Positions 51,809-64,000 of a DNA stretch of 64,000 nucleotides are shown in pieces. Position numbers and translations under genes: made by a program. This DNA is from Paracyclopina nana. Taxonomy: Eukaryota; Arthropoda; Copepoda; Cyclopoida; Cyclopettidae. The notes under the pieces are model-generated. The model saw only the letters and a list, made by a program, of their open reading frames with translations. It had not been told where the DNA came from and did not search any database. Numbering within the stretch: position 1 is the first letter of the stretch; every line of letters begins with the position of its first letter. The DNA lies in assembly GCA_019096065.1 (NCBI GenBank), contig JAGUCH010000007.1, positions 7,078,215 through 7,142,214 of the forward strand, written 5' to 3'.

Positions 51809-53711
51809 TCATAATGCGGGCGAGTTGAGGCTGAGAATCTCCCTGAGCACGTATCCCTGGTGGCCCAGTGAGTCCTGACACCACCACCAGGAGCTGCCAG
51901 GGTAGTCGCCCTTCCGCAGCACACTCAGCTGCTGGCCCTTGCTCAGCTCCAGCTCATCACTCCTGGCCGTGTGGTAGTTGTGGCAGGCGTAGACCCGGCC
52001 CTGGTTGGCCACGCCCAGACACTCCTCCATGCACCGGAGGTAGGCGTGGCAGGCCTGGTAGTTGGGCAGGTTTGCCGAGCAGAGGTCCGCGGCCGTCTTG
52101 CCCGAGCTGTGGGCGAGCGCGAGGACGCAGGCCCCGTGGGTGAGGAGGAGGCGCACGATGGGCAGGTAATTGAGGGCGGCCGCCAGGTGCAGGCCGGTCA
52201 AGCCGGCCGCGTCAGCTGACGCGTTGGCGTCGAAGCCGCGCGCGAGGAGCGCGCTCACCATGTCCTCGCGGCACTCGACGATGGCGGCCACGAAGGCCGA
52301 GCGCACCTCCTCGGTGAGCAGGGCCGCGTCCGAGACCAGGTGCAGGTGAGTGCGGATGACCTCGAGGTCACGGTCGCGCAGGCCCTGCAGCAGCATCACG
52401 TACGAGTCGAACTTGACTTGCTTCTTCTTCTGCAGCGAGGGGCTGGGCTTGGGGGGCAGGGGGGGCACCAAACTGCCGGCCCCCCGGGGCTCCCGGTCTT
52501 GGTCACTGCCGTAGCCTGACTCTGAGGACGTGTCCAAGCTGTTGTACTTTTCTTGCACCAGTTTCTCCACCGCGGTGTGGAAGTCATACCTATGGAAATT
52601 ATTGTAACATAGTATATTTAGAAAATATGACCTAATGGCTTGATGGCGAAATTGCATCTTCTTTTGGTACGCATTTCAGCCAATTGTGGCCAAAAAACTG
52701 ACAATGATAATGAGCTTTTATGCCAAATTATACATCAAATGAACATTGAGTTTACTTTCGTCAGACTTTTGTTGATTCAGAGTAAATAAGTCAAATGAAG
52801 GAGCCATCTCTTAATCTAATAGACATTTTGGTCATAACATCAACATTGACCATGGAGATTCATCAGGCCTTTAAGGGCGAAATTGGGTAAGCCGGAAAGT
52901 GAATCATTGCTACCAGAAAAATTACAATCATTTCAAATAAATCCCCAAATTGGCTTTTGCGCTAATTATGTGAGGAATTCATCAAAATATTCACTAATGC
53001 TGTTTTGTTCATTTTTTATTGAATTTATTGAACAGCTTCTTCAGCTAACTCTATTTGCTTCTTTGCTAACTTGGCCCTAAATTGAGTAATTCACTTTTGA
53101 TGTCGATACTGAATTCTTTCCCTACCCAAAACTTCCCATGTTTCATCGCAAGAGGGCAGTGTAATGTTATGATAAAGATGTCAATAACGGCTAGAATCTT
53201 AATAAGGCATTAACTTTTGTTTTGGCCAAATAATGCGGCAAAAAGCAAATTTAAACAATTTTGGAACGACATTTGTACATTTTTTGGCAAAAATTGGATA
53301 ATCTAATCACACTTTCAAGCATTTCTGCCATGTTTGACTTTCTTACCTCTTTTTGAGCGCGGACTTTTGAGGTACGGTTTCTGAGGTGCCAGCACTCAGC
53401 CTCTGCACTGAAGGGGTCAGGGGCATTTGAGGCTTTTGTGGCCTCGAGGGCCTCGAGGGCAAAGGCGGAGGCGGTGTGGAAGTTATGGCCTTTGGCGCCC
53501 TCTCAACTGAAGCCCCGCGGCGAGGCCGCGCTGCAATGGGGCTGCTGTGGCACAATTTGATGCTGCTGATAGGCCGGTCAACCGAGCTGGACCGGCTGTG
53601 CTTGGTGAACTTGAGCATGCTGCTCTCTATGGCGTAAACATGGCTTCTTTGGATGCTTGGTCGGCGCACTTTGGGAAGAGACTGCAGATTTTGGTTGCTG
53701 GAATTTTTCAA
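51809..53711 (-). CDS. ASPP-like protein (PPP1R13 family), C-terminal exons
   Basis: The last exon is 52589-51809; a preceding exon at about 53711-53347 joins it in phase (the GTAAGA donor and CCATAG acceptor split an Arg codon). Family landmarks in order: a Pro-rich stretch with PPPPLPSRPSRP, a PP1-docking KKQVKFD just before the ankyrin repeats as in ASPP1/2, ankyrin-type GLHLAAALNYLPIVRLLLTHG and GKTAADLC, then an SH3 domain (RVYACHNYH... ELELSKGQQLSVL ... GYVLREIL) that ends the protein. ASPP proteins bind p53-family members, PP1 and cell-polarity partners. More N-terminal exons should lie at higher coordinates but I could not identify them. A poly(A) signal AATAAA is present on the minus strand near 51,735. 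A partial duplicate lies downstream. Confidence 0.82.
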
Positions 53712-53899
53712 TTCATCCAGGTGCGGGGCAACGCCGTTGGGCGGTTGTAGCCGCGCGCGTTTAAGGGCGCCCGCCTTTTTTGAAATTCAGGTAGAAAAAG
53801 GTGACCACATTCCAAGGGGAGCAACAACAGCGAGCCCTGATACACCCCATGGAATGTTTATCACCGACGACCACTGATAAGCTTGAAAGTTGAATTTTT

Positions 53900-56800
53900 T
53901 CAAAACATGCACGCATTTCCAAGACTTTGAAGTTTAATATTTTTGAATGAGTGAGCAATGCTAAATATGATTTTGTAAAATATTCTCCTTTCTCTGCTTG
54001 AATTTCGGCTCAAAATTAGCTAAAAATGTCCAAAGCTCTTCGATCTGCATAAAAATTCATAAAAATCCATTGAAACCTGTGAATTACGAAAAATTATATG
54101 CCCTGATGCCATCTAGCGTAGGAATAATCTCTACTCAAAGCTGATGTTCCACTGTGGCTATAATGGTTGGTTTTTTTATTTTATTGTAGAACTCGGTGCA
54201 ATTGATTGGTGTCAGTAATCCAGGAGGATTTTACATAGGTGGTTTGGTTCGCTTTCCGGGGCTCGATCGATGGTCATTTGCCAGTGTGTTGCGGGGCCCT
54301 CAGTTGGGTAGCTGAGCCTGCATGACGCACATTTGAAGCTGGAGCTTTGCATTCCTTCACCTTTTCAATATGGGGAACGAATCTTGTGACGTCACGGATT
54401 CAACTTCCCAATTTTGTTGGGTGAATCATGGAAGTTGCCATGATTCACTGCGTACGCGCTGAAAAAGTGGCATTTTTTCACTGGAACCATCATGATTATT
54501 TTTTTTATTATTCACCATTTAGCTCTACTTCTTACCATGATTTCATTTTCCTAAACTAAATAGAATTAGAAGTATTAGTGGACACCCTTTAAAGTTATTC
54601 ATTTGACTAAAACTAAATAGGAGTATTATTGGAAACCCTTTTAAAATTGAGCTCAAATCGTAAATTGTCATAAATGGTGATTTGAAGGCTGGAATGCACG
54701 CTTAAGTCTGTGAATGCTTCAAGAGAAACTCGTGCAGACGCTTTTTAAAAATGCCAAGCCTTACATTGGCTTGGCTTGCATTCCTCGACGAAACACCTCA
54801 GGATTTTTTCCCAGGAAACGAGAAACCCTGTTTGCTTTCTTCTTTCCCTATTTGCATTGAGTTTTCCCACCAAAACCAACCTAAAATTCAAGCATTTTCT
54901 TGCAAAGACTATTGGATTTCTTGCCTGTTTTTTACTTGTTTCTTACTAGAGATGAACATTTTTCATTCAGCTATGGCAAACTCTGAATTCCCTTTTGCGT
55001 TGAATTTGTGTGCAATAGCCAAAATAAGCTCGTTACACGAGACGTTAGCACGTGAATTTTCCACAGCAGCTGAAATTGCAATGGAATGCAGAAAAGGATT
55101 TTCGTAGCAACAGGAGGAGCACCAGTGTGAGGTCCAATTTTCATCATCATTTTGCACCTGGAATTTGGGATCCATGATCACTTTTTGCTGCCACCCACAG
55201 AGAGAGAGAGAGAAAAACCACAACAACGCTGATGTTGTTCATCTTCCATTGATGAGCTGAAACGGGCTACTACTCAGACTCAGACTTGTGAGCAAGCATT
55301 TCACATTTCCCAAAAGGTCACTTGCAAAGGTTGCCCTCTAAATGCCTTTCTATTCTTGCCAGAATCTTCAAATTGTGTGGAGGCACTATGGATCTTTTTT
55401 ATTATTTGAAAAGAGGAAAATCTTGGCAAAAAACAAGCGCCAATTTGAGAGAAATCTCGGTTTATGCGAATTCATGCTAAATTGGGCAATGACAGCTCAC
55501 TATAAGGCAATTTTGCACAAACGCTAATAATTTAAGGAATACAAAAAAGCCGCTAAAATGCTCAAGTCTTAAGTTGCTTTAAAGATGAAAATAATCTAAA
55601 AAATTGATTCATCGAATGTGCTTCGTAATTATATTAGTCTACAACGCTGACAAACATTAGACATGACATTCTACGTGTAATAGTCTGCTCAATTGAGTAA
55701 TCCCCATAGGAATCTCAGGTCATTTTCCGCGCTGCTCTAGGGTCAAATCTCGTTAATTGCTCGTTTTGCAATTACAGCCAATTTCAAAGTCTCTCTTGAG
55801 GCTTCCTGATTTTTGATTTATACCATGATTTCATTGGCCTACTTTCTGGCCAAAAACCGAAAGTATAAAAAAACTGCAAGAATAAAAAAACCCTTAAGAT
55901 ATTACTGTTCTGCGATTGAAAACTTTTGCGGTTTTCGACATTATTTCCTTGGTTTATAATTAGCGGTGGAACAAAAGCGGCTGAGCAACTTAATCCCCTT
56001 CTTTATTAGAGATTACCATGATTTCCTTTGATAGGCATCTGTATGAAGAATATTCAACTGTTACAATGTCCAGGTGATGATGAAGTTCCCTTTGTCGCAA
56101 AAATTCCATTTACACTTCAATGACTCAGCATGAAGGGAAACCCTAAAGAAATTCCTTCAAATAATGAGAAAAAAAAAAAGATTTCGCACAGCAGTCCACA
56201 AGAATGCAAAGCTAGAATGCGATGACAATTTACTCTGCGTAGCAAATACAATCGAGGAAAATTGATGCAGCCCAAACGTCAAAGCTGACCTTTTGAGAAC
56301 CGAAAATGGGAGTTTTTTTCCAAGCTGAAATCGAGGTTGATTTTGTATGTGGTTGCTAATTATCCTTATGGAGTGACGAGAACGTGATGTCAGAAAGTTA
56401 CTATGCAATGACGAAAAAACACAAAAGATAAAATTAGAAAAGAAGTGGACTTCAAAGTGAAAAATTGTAAAGTTTGTAAAATGGCAAACAAGTTAAATTA
56501 CTCACTTTTAAAATTGCTCCTTAAAAGTACAGCTAATAAAAGTTTGCCCACAATGTGAATTCATCTCAAGAGTTCAAGAGATGCTATTTTTCAACAAGTG
56601 ATGCCGCAGCAACATTTCGAATCGAGAGTCACGCAACCTTATGCGATGCTTGCCTATAGAGGGCGAAGCTAGAAGAGCCATTTTCCTACTAGCGGATTTT
56701 AGTCCAAGCCTTGGAGGACTGAGAACTGCTTTGCCTAGGTGAGCTCACAATTCAAATTGGATGGTTTTCTGAGTAGAGGTGTAATATCTTTTGGTTCTCT

Positions 56801-57530
56801 ATGCTACTTTTAAAAGATAGCTGCCATGCTTTAGATACGTTCCTTTTTCCAAAGCCCTAGATTCAAAAATATTACCAAGTTTTTGAGGACTATTTCTAAA
56901 AATAAGGGACATTTCACAACTTTTGGGCTGGCTTTTTCCAATTTTCTGAGCTTTTGCCATGCCAGTACAACAACTATAGCATGGCCATCATGATTACCAT
57001 AAGATACTTTTTCCTCAATTAATAGCAAGTAATGGCCAATTTGTCTAAAAACTGGCTATTTTTATTGAATCCACACTAGATGCTAGATGAACTTTGCGTA
57101 GCCTGGGTCTGGGCTACGCGCATGTGTTCATTTTTACAAAAAATTGCAAATAATTAATTTTATATTCTTGGAACATATTACAATGTTCCATAGCCAATGA
57201 GGTAACAAGGTTATATTGTTTTTACTAAGGAAAGCAAATTGTCACAGAGGCATTTGCTATGAAGTCAGGGCAACCTCCTCTACAAGGTTTCAAGGTGTCA
57301 AAGGCCGTAGACCGACTTTAATTTGATCGCTCGAAATTTGACGCGATCCGTTTTTCGCGGAAAATTCCACTTTAGAATGCAATAAAGTCTTCAAATTCAT
57401 GAAAAAGTCCAAGAAAACAATAAGAGGAAGCTTAGGAGGAAGAATTGACCCATTTCGGGCAATTTTAGGCCCCAAAACAAGCCGAATTCGGGCCCAAATG
57501 GAAAAGTAAACAAAGTCTCTATATAGTAAA
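53900..57530. other. Subtelomeric intergenic region, no supported gene
   Basis: AT-rich with many short open stretches but no domain, splicing or codon pattern that convinces me. Notable items: a CRE-like GTGACGTCAC at 54,386-54,395, an 11-bp-arm hairpin at 54,421-54,448 (GTGAATCATGG/CCATGATTCAC), a GCCATCTAGCG motif at 54,107 and a short AT-rich duplication at 54,555-54,645. Missing 5' exons of the ASPP-like gene may be here. Confidence 0.5.
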
Positions 57531-57534
57531 CTTC

Positions 57535-57900
57535 GGCGCGCGATATCTCAGCAACGGAGAGTCCCAGCTCACTACTTTTTGCTGCTATGAATTCGTCTTG
57601 ACATTCTCTATCACTTTTGTAACAAAGCAAACTCAGCATCTCCGCTTTAAGTCTCCGTAAAACTTACCCGCTAGGCTGCTATTTAGCGGTACCGGCGGCG
57701 CGCGATATCTCAGCAACGGAGTGTCTCAGCTCACTTCTATTTGACCTCATGAATTCGTCTTGACATTCTCTACCACTTTTATTAGTACTCAAAGTCTCTC
57801 AGCTCATTTTCATTTTCGAAGTTATATAGTGCTCCGACCTCAGTGCTATCTCAGCAACGGAGCGTCTCAGCACACATCAATTTACGGTTTTGAAGTCACG
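57535..57900 (+). repeat. Short subtelomeric tandem repeat, three diverged units
   Basis: Units at about 57,540, 57,702 and 57,848 share ATCTCAGCAACGGAG followed by CTCAGC(T/A)CAC; the first two also share GAATTCGTCTTGACATTCTC. Period about 150-160 bp, lying just inside the telomere. Confidence 0.7.
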
Positions 57901-58061
57901 CCGAGCTCCTCTACAACTTTTGACTTCATAGTCAAGTCCATTAAATGACTCAGGACAAAGTCGAGTTCCCCAAGGCCTGAGGCTTAGAGAATTTTCGACG
58001 ATTTCCTAAAAAGCGGCCTAGCTCAAAAACAAGACCAGTTCTGAATTCAGTGATTTATTTG

Positions 58062-61000
58062 CTAGGTTAGGTTAGGTTAGGTTAGGTTAGGTTAGGTTAG
58101 GTTAGGTTAGGTTAGGTTAGGTTAGGTTAGGTTAGGTTAGGTTAGGTTAGGTTAGGTTAGGTTAGGTTAGGTTAGGTTAGGTTAGGTTAGGTTAGGTTAG
58201 GTTAGGTTAGGTTAGGTTAGGTTAGGTTAGGTTAGGTTAGGTTAGGTTAGGTTAGGTTAGGTTAGGTTAGGTTAGGTTAGGTTAGGTTAGGTTAGGTTAG
58301 GTTAGGTTAGGTTAGGTTAGGTTAGGTTAGGTTAGGTTAGGTTAGGTTAGGTTAGGTTAGGTTAGGTTAGGTTAGGTTAGGTTAGGTTAGGTTAGGTTAG
58401 GTTAGGTTAGGTTAGGTTAGGTTGGGATTGGGTTGGGATTGGGTTAGGTTAGGTTAGGTTAGGTTGGGTTAGGTTAGGTTAGGTTAGGTTAGGTTAGGTT
58501 AGGTTAGGTTAGGTTAGGTTAGGTTAGGTTAGGTTAGGTTAGGTTAGGTTAGGTTAGGTTAGGTTGGGTTAGGTTAGGTTAGGTTAGGTTAGGTTAGGTT
58601 AGGTTAGGTTAGGTTAGGTTAGGTTAGGTTAGGTTAGGTTAGGTTAGGTTAGGTTAGGAGGTTAGGTTAGGTTAGGTTAGGTTAGGTTAGGTTAGGTTAG
58701 GTTAGGTTAGGTTAGGTTAGGTTAGGTTAGGTTAGGTTAGGTTAGGTTAGGTTAGGTTAGGTTAGGTTAGGTTAGGTTAGGTTAGGTTAGGTTAGGTTAG
58801 GTTAGGTTAGGTTAGGTTAGGTTAGGTTAGGTTAGGTTAGGTTAGGTTAGGTTAGGTTAGGTTAGGTTGGGTTAGGTTAGGTTAGGTTAGGTTAGGTTAG
58901 GTTAGGTTAGGTTAGGTTAGGTTAGGTTAGGTTAGGTTAGGTTGGGTTAGGTTAGGTTAGGTTAGGTTAGGTTAGGTTAGGTTAGGTTAGGTTAGGTTGG
59001 GTTGGGTTAGGTTAGGTTAGGTTAGGTTAGGTTAGGTTAGGTTAGGTTAGGTTAGGTTAGGTTAGGTTAGGTTAGGTTAGGTTGGGTTAGGTTAGGTTAG
59101 GTTAGGTTAGGTTAGGTTAGGTTAGGTTAGGTTAGGTTGGGTTAGGTTAGGTTAGGTTAGGTTAGGTTAGGTTAGGTTAGGTTAGGTTAGGTTAGGTTAG
59201 GTTAGGTTAGGTTAGGTTAGGTTAGGTTAGGTTAGGTTAGGTTAGGTTAGGTTAGGTTAGGTTAGGTTAGGTTAGGTTAGGTTAGGTTAGGTTAGGTTAG
59301 GTTGGGTTAGGTTAGGTTAGGTTAGGTTAGGTTAGGTTAGGTTAGGTTAGGTTAGGTTAGGTTAGGTTAGGTTAGGTTAGGTTAGGTTAGGTTAGGTTAG
59401 GTTAGGTTAGGTTAGGTTAGGTTAGGTTAGGTTAGGTTAGGTTAGGTTAGGTTAGGTTAGGTTAGGTTAGGTTAGGTTAGGTTAGGTTAGGTTAGGTTAG
59501 GTTAGGTTAGGTTGGGTTAGGTTAGGTTAGGTTAGGTTAGGTTAGGTTAGGTTAGGTTAGGTTAGGTTAGGTTAGGTTAGGTTAGGTTAGGTTGGGTTAG
59601 GTTAGGTTAGGTTAGGTTAGGTTAGGTTAGGTTAGGTTAGGTTAGGTTAGGTTGGGTTAGGTTAGGTTAGGTTAGGTTAGGTTAGGTTAGGTTAGGTTAG
59701 GTTAGGTTAGGTTAGGTTAGGTTAGGTTAGGTTGGGATTAGGTTAGGTTAGGTTAGGTTAGGTTAGGTTAGGTTGGGTTAGGTTAGGTTAGGTTAGGTTA
59801 GGTTAGGTTAGGTTAGGTTAGGTTGGGTTAGGTTAGGTTAGGTTAGGTTAGGTTAGGTTAGGTTAGGTTAGGTTAGGTTAGGTTAGGTTAGGTTAGGTTA
59901 GGTTAGGTTAGGTTAGGTTAGGTTGGGTTAGGTTAGGTTAGGTTAGGTTAGGTTAGGTTAGGTTGGGTTAGGTTAGGTTAGGTTAGGTTAGGTTAGGTTA
60001 GGTTAGGTTAGGTTAGGTTAGGTTAGGTTAGGTTAGGTTAGGTTAGGTTAGGTTAGGTTAGGTTAGGTTAGGTTAGGTTAGGTTAGGTTGGGTTAGGTTA
60101 GGTTAGGTTGGGTTAGGTTAGGTTAGGTTAGGTTAGGTTAGGTTAGGTTAGGTTAGGTTAGGTTAGGTTAGGTTAGGTTAGGTTAGGTTAGGTTAGGTTA
60201 GGTTGGGTTAGGTTAGGTTAGGTTAGGTTAGGTTAGGTTAGGTTAGGTTAGGTTAGGTTAGGTTGGGTTAGGTTAGGTTAGGTTAGGTTAGGATTAGGTT
60301 AGGTTAGGTTAGGTTAGGTTAGGTTAGGTTAGGTTAGGTTAGGTTAGGTTAGGTTAGGTTGGGTTAGGTTAGGTTAGGTTAGGTTAGGTTAGGTTAGGTT
60401 AGGTTAGGTTAGGTTAGGTTAGGTTAGGTTAGGTTAGGTTAGGTTAGGTTAGGTTAGGTTAGGTTAGGTTAGGTTAGGTTAGGTTAGGTTAGGTTAGGTT
60501 AGGTTAGGTTAGGTTAGGTTAGGTTAGGTTAGGTTAGGTTAGGTTAGGTTAGGTTAGGTTAGGTTAGGTTAGGTTAGGTTAGGTTGGGTTAGGTTAGGTT
60601 AGGTTAGGTTAGGTTAGGTTAGGTTAGGTTAGGTTAGGTTAGGTTAGGTTAGGTTAGGTTAGGTTAGGTTAGGTTAGGTTAGGTTAGGTTAGGTTAGGTT
60701 AGGTTAGGTTAGGTTAGGTTAGGTTAGGTTAGGTTAGGTTAGGTTAGGTTAGGTTAGGTTAGGTTAGGTTAGGTTAGGTTGGGTTAGGTTAGGTTAGGTT
60801 AGGTTAGGTTAGGTTAGGTTAGGTTGGGTTAGGTTAGGTTAGGTTAGGTTAGGTTAGGTTAGGTTGGGTTAGGTTAGGTTAGGTTAGGTTAGGTTAGGTT
60901 AGGTTAGGTTAGGTTAGGTTAGGTTAGGTTAGGTTAGGTTAGGTTAGGTTAGGTTAGGTTAGGTTAGGTTAGGTTAGGTTAGGTTAGGTTAGGTTAGGTT

Positions 61001-64000
61001 AGGTTAGGTTAGGTTAGGTTAGGTTAGGTTAGGTTGGGTTAGGTTAGGTTAGGTTAGGTTAGGTTGGGTTAGGTTAGGTTAGGTTAGGTTAGGTTAGGTT
61101 AGGTTAGGTTAGGTTAGGTTAGGTTAGGTTAGGTTAGGTTAGGTTGGGATTAGGTTAGGTTAGGTTAGGTTAGGTTAGGTTAGGTTAGGTTGGGTTAGGT
61201 TAGGTTAGGTTAGGTTAGGTTAGGTTAGGTTAGGTTAGGTTAGGTTAGGTTAGGTTAGGTTAGGTTAGGTTAGGTTAGGTTAGGTTAGGTTAGGTTAGGT
61301 TAGGTTAGGTTGGGATTAGGTTAGGTTAGGTTAGGTTAGGATTAGGTTAGGTTAGGTTAGGTTAGGTTAGGTTAGGTTAGGTTAGGTTAGGTTAGGTTAG
61401 GTTAAGGTTAGGTTAGGTTAGGTTGGGTTAGGTTAGGTTAGGTTAGGTTAGGTTAGGTTAGGTTAGGTTAGGTTAGGTTAGGTTAGGTTGGGTTAGGTTA
61501 GGTTAGGTTAGGTTAGGTTAGGTTAGGTTAGGTTAGGTTAGGTTAGGTTAGGTTAGGTTAGGTTAGGTTGGGTTAGGATTAGGTTAGGTTAGGTTAGGTT
61601 AGGTTAGGTTAGGTTGGGTTAGGTTAGGTTAGGTTAGGTTAGGTTAGGTTAGGTTAGGTTAGGTTAGGTTAGGTTAGGTTAGGTTAGGTTAGGTTAGGTT
61701 AGGTTAGGTTAGGTTAGGTTAGGTTAGGTTAGGTTAGGTTAGGTTAGGTTAGGATTAGGTTAGGGTTAGGTTAGGTTAGGTTAGGTTAGGTTAGGATTGG
61801 GTTAGGTTAGGTTAGGTTAGGTTAGGTTAGGTTAGGTTGGGATTAGGTTAGGTTAGGTTAGGTTAGGTTAGGTTAGGTTAGGTTAGGTTAGGTTAGGTTA
61901 GGTTAGGTTAGGTTAGGTTAGGTTAGGTTAGGTTAGGTTAGGTTAGGTTAGGTTAGGTTGGGTTAGGTTGGGTTAGGTTAGGTTAGGTTAGGTTAGGTTG
62001 GGATTAGGTTAGGTTAGGTTAGGTTAGGTTAGGTTAGGTTAGGTTAGGTTGGGTTAGGTTAGGTTAGGTTAGGTTAGGTTAGGTTAGGTTAGGTTAGGTT
62101 AGGTTAGGTTAGGTTAGGTTGGGTTAGGTTAGGTTAGGTTAGGTTAGGTTAGGTTAGGTTAGGTTGGGATTAGGTTAGGTTAGGTTAGGTTAGGTTAGGT
62201 TAGGTTAGGTTAGGTTAGGTTAGGTTAGGTTAGGTTAGGTTAGGATTAGGTTAGGTTAGGTTAGGTTAGGTTAGGTTAGGTTAGGTTAGGTTAGGTTAGG
62301 TTAGGTTAGGTTAGGTTAGGTTAGGTTAGGTTAGGTTAGGTTAGGTTAGGTTAGGTTAGGTTAGGTTAGGTTAGGTTAGGTTAGGTTAGGTTGGGTTAGG
62401 TTAGGTTAGGTTAGGTTGGGATTAGGTTAGGTTAGGTTAGGTTAGGTTAGGTTAGGTTAGGTTAGGTTAGGTTAGGTTAGGTTAGGTTAGGTTAGGTTGG
62501 GTTAGGTTAGGATTAGGTTAGGTTGGGTTAGGTTAGGTTAGGTTAGGTTGGGTTAGGTTAGGTTAGGTTGGGGTTAGGTTAGGTTGGGTTAGGTTAGGTT
62601 AGGTTAGGTTAGGTTAGGTTAGGTTAGGTTAGGTTAGGTTAGGTTAGGTTAGGTTAGGTTAGGTTGGGTTAGGTTAGGTTGGGTTAGGTTAGGTTAGGTT
62701 AGGTTAGGTTAGGTTAGGTTAGGTTAGGTTAGGTTAGGTTAGGTTAGGTTAGGTTGGGTTAGGTTAGGTTAGGTTAGGTTAGGTTAGGATTGGGTTAGGT
62801 TAGGTTAGGTTAGGTTAGGTTAGGTTAGGTTAGGTTAGGTTAGGTTAGGTTAGGTTAGGTTAGGTTAGGTTAGGTTAGGTTAGGTTAGGTTAGGTTAGGT
62901 TAGGTTAGGTTAGGTTAGGTTAGGTTAGGTTAGGTTAGGTTAGGTTAGGTTAGGTTAGGTTAAGGTTAGGTTAGGTTAGGTTAGGTTAGGTTAGGTTAGG
63001 TTAGGTTGAGGTTAGGTTAGGATTAGGGTTAGGGTTAGGTTAGGTTAGGTTAGGGTTAGAGTTAGGTTAGGGTAGGTTTGGTTGGGTTAGGTTAGGTTAG
63101 GTTTAGGTTGATTGGGTTAGGTTAGGTTAGGTTGGGATAGGTTAGGTTAGGTTAGGATTAGGTTAGGTTAGGATTGGTTAGGTTAGAGTTAAAGATTGGG
63201 ATTAGGTTAGGTTAGGTTAGGTTAGGTTAGGTTAGGTTAGGTTAGGTTAGGTTAGAGTTAGGTTCAGGTTAGGTTAGGTTAGGTTAGGTTAGGTTAGGTT
63301 AGGTTAGGATTAGAGTTAGGTTAGGTTAGGTTAGGTTAGGTTAGGTTAGGTTAGGTTAGGTTAGGTTAGGTTAGGTTGGGATTAGGTTAGGTTAGGTTAG
63401 GTTAGGTTAGGTTAGGTTAGGTTAGGTTAGGTTAGGTTAGGTTAGGTTAGGTTAGGTTAGGTTAGGTTAGGTTAGGTTAGGTTAGGTTAGGTTAGGTTAG
63501 GTTAGGTTAGGTTAGGTTAGGTTAGGTTAGGTTAGGTTAGGTTAGGTTAGGTTAGGTTAGGTTAGGTTAGGTTAGGTTAGGTTAGGTTAGGTTAGGTTAG
63601 GTTGGGTTAGGTTAGGTTAGGTTAGGTTAGGTTAGGTTAGGTTAGGTTAGGTTAGGTTAGGTTAGGTTAGGTTAGGTTAGGTTGGGTTAGGTTAGGTTAG
63701 GTTAGGTTAGGTTAGGTTGGGATTGGGTTGGGTTAGGTTAGGTTAGGTTAGGTTAGGTTAGGTTAGGTTAGGTTGGGTTGGGTTAGGTTAGGTTAGGTTG
63801 GGTTAGGTTAGGTTAGGTTAGGTTAGGTTAGGTTAGGTTAGGTTAGGTTAGGTTAGGTTGGGTTAGGTTAGGTTAGGTTAGGTTAGGTTAGGTTAGGTTA
63901 GGTTAGGTTAGGTTGGGTTAGGTTGGAGGTTGGGATTAGGTTAGGTTAGGTTAGGTTAGGTTAGGTTAGGTTAGGTTAGGTTAGGTTAGAGTTGGGATTG
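58062..64000 (+). repeat. Telomere, (TTAGG)n
   Basis: About 5.94 kb of the pentamer TTAGG, the ancestral arthropod telomere repeat, with the G-rich strand running toward the right end of the window, as at a chromosome terminus. Variants TTGGG and GGATT occur throughout; the first ~350 bp are almost pure. A cluster of irregular units lies at about 63,010-63,320. No retrotransposon is inserted in it. The array continues past the window. Confidence 0.96.

Noticed and set aside
54751-55107. 118-codon plus-strand stretch in the subtelomere
   Set aside because: AT-rich chance frame, no domain or splice context, overlapping an equally open stretch on the other strand.
58062-64000. CRISPR-like or coding repeat
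   Set aside because: Pure pentamer telomere repeat without spacers.

Overview
The window reads as the end of an arthropod chromosome. It closes with about 5.9 kb of (TTAGG)n with the G-rich strand running rightward, so the chromosome end lies to the right. Host genes have short AT-rich introns and include a CREB-type bZIP factor, an ASPP-like ankyrin/SH3 protein, a carotenoid oxygenase and a His-rich secreted protein. I cannot name the species; a non-dipteran arthropod, possibly a crustacean, fits best.

Left arm (1-14.9 kb): two decayed, rearranged copies of a gag-like retroelement gene; a five-exon carotenoid-oxygenase gene; a small secreted-protein gene; two tandem paralogous type II membrane proteins with a glycosyltransferase-like DxD motif; a foldback-type DNA element with about 190-bp inverted repeats; and the 5' part of a multi-pass (about 7TM) receptor-like gene.

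Centre (14,937-39,645): a 24.7-kb LTR retroelement inserted inside a coding exon of that receptor gene, flanked by a 4-bp duplication (TTAT). Its two 709-bp LTRs look identical. On the minus strand it carries gag, a 2,503-aa pol (retropepsin, Ty3-like RT, RNase H, integrase), a novel 545-aa accessory ORF and an env-like glycoprotein whose reading frame is broken once. It also carries genes on the opposite strand: a spliced mucin-like membrane protein with a tyrosine-motif tail and a GC-rich mini-gene, each with TATA/Inr-like promoter elements and a poly(A) signal. A divergent promoter pair sits between the minus-strand accessory ORF and the plus-strand mucin-like gene. Downstream are 5.7 kb of non-coding repeats: about 0.8-kb tandem units with a covarying hairpin and CTCF-like motifs, then paired RNA-like modules with compensatory changes. 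This ambisense, multi-promoter, giant retrovirus-like element is the main discovery candidate.

Right arm (39.65-64 kb): the 3' part of the interrupted receptor gene; a five-exon His-rich secreted protein (1,203 aa); a CREB gene with CRE palindromes upstream and inside it and a minisatellite in an intron; an ASPP-like gene with a broken duplicate of its SH3 exon; a mostly empty 54-57.5 kb stretch; short subtelomeric repeats; and the telomere. All gene models come from reading splice sites and phase by eye. Family names rest on recognised motifs, not database searches.
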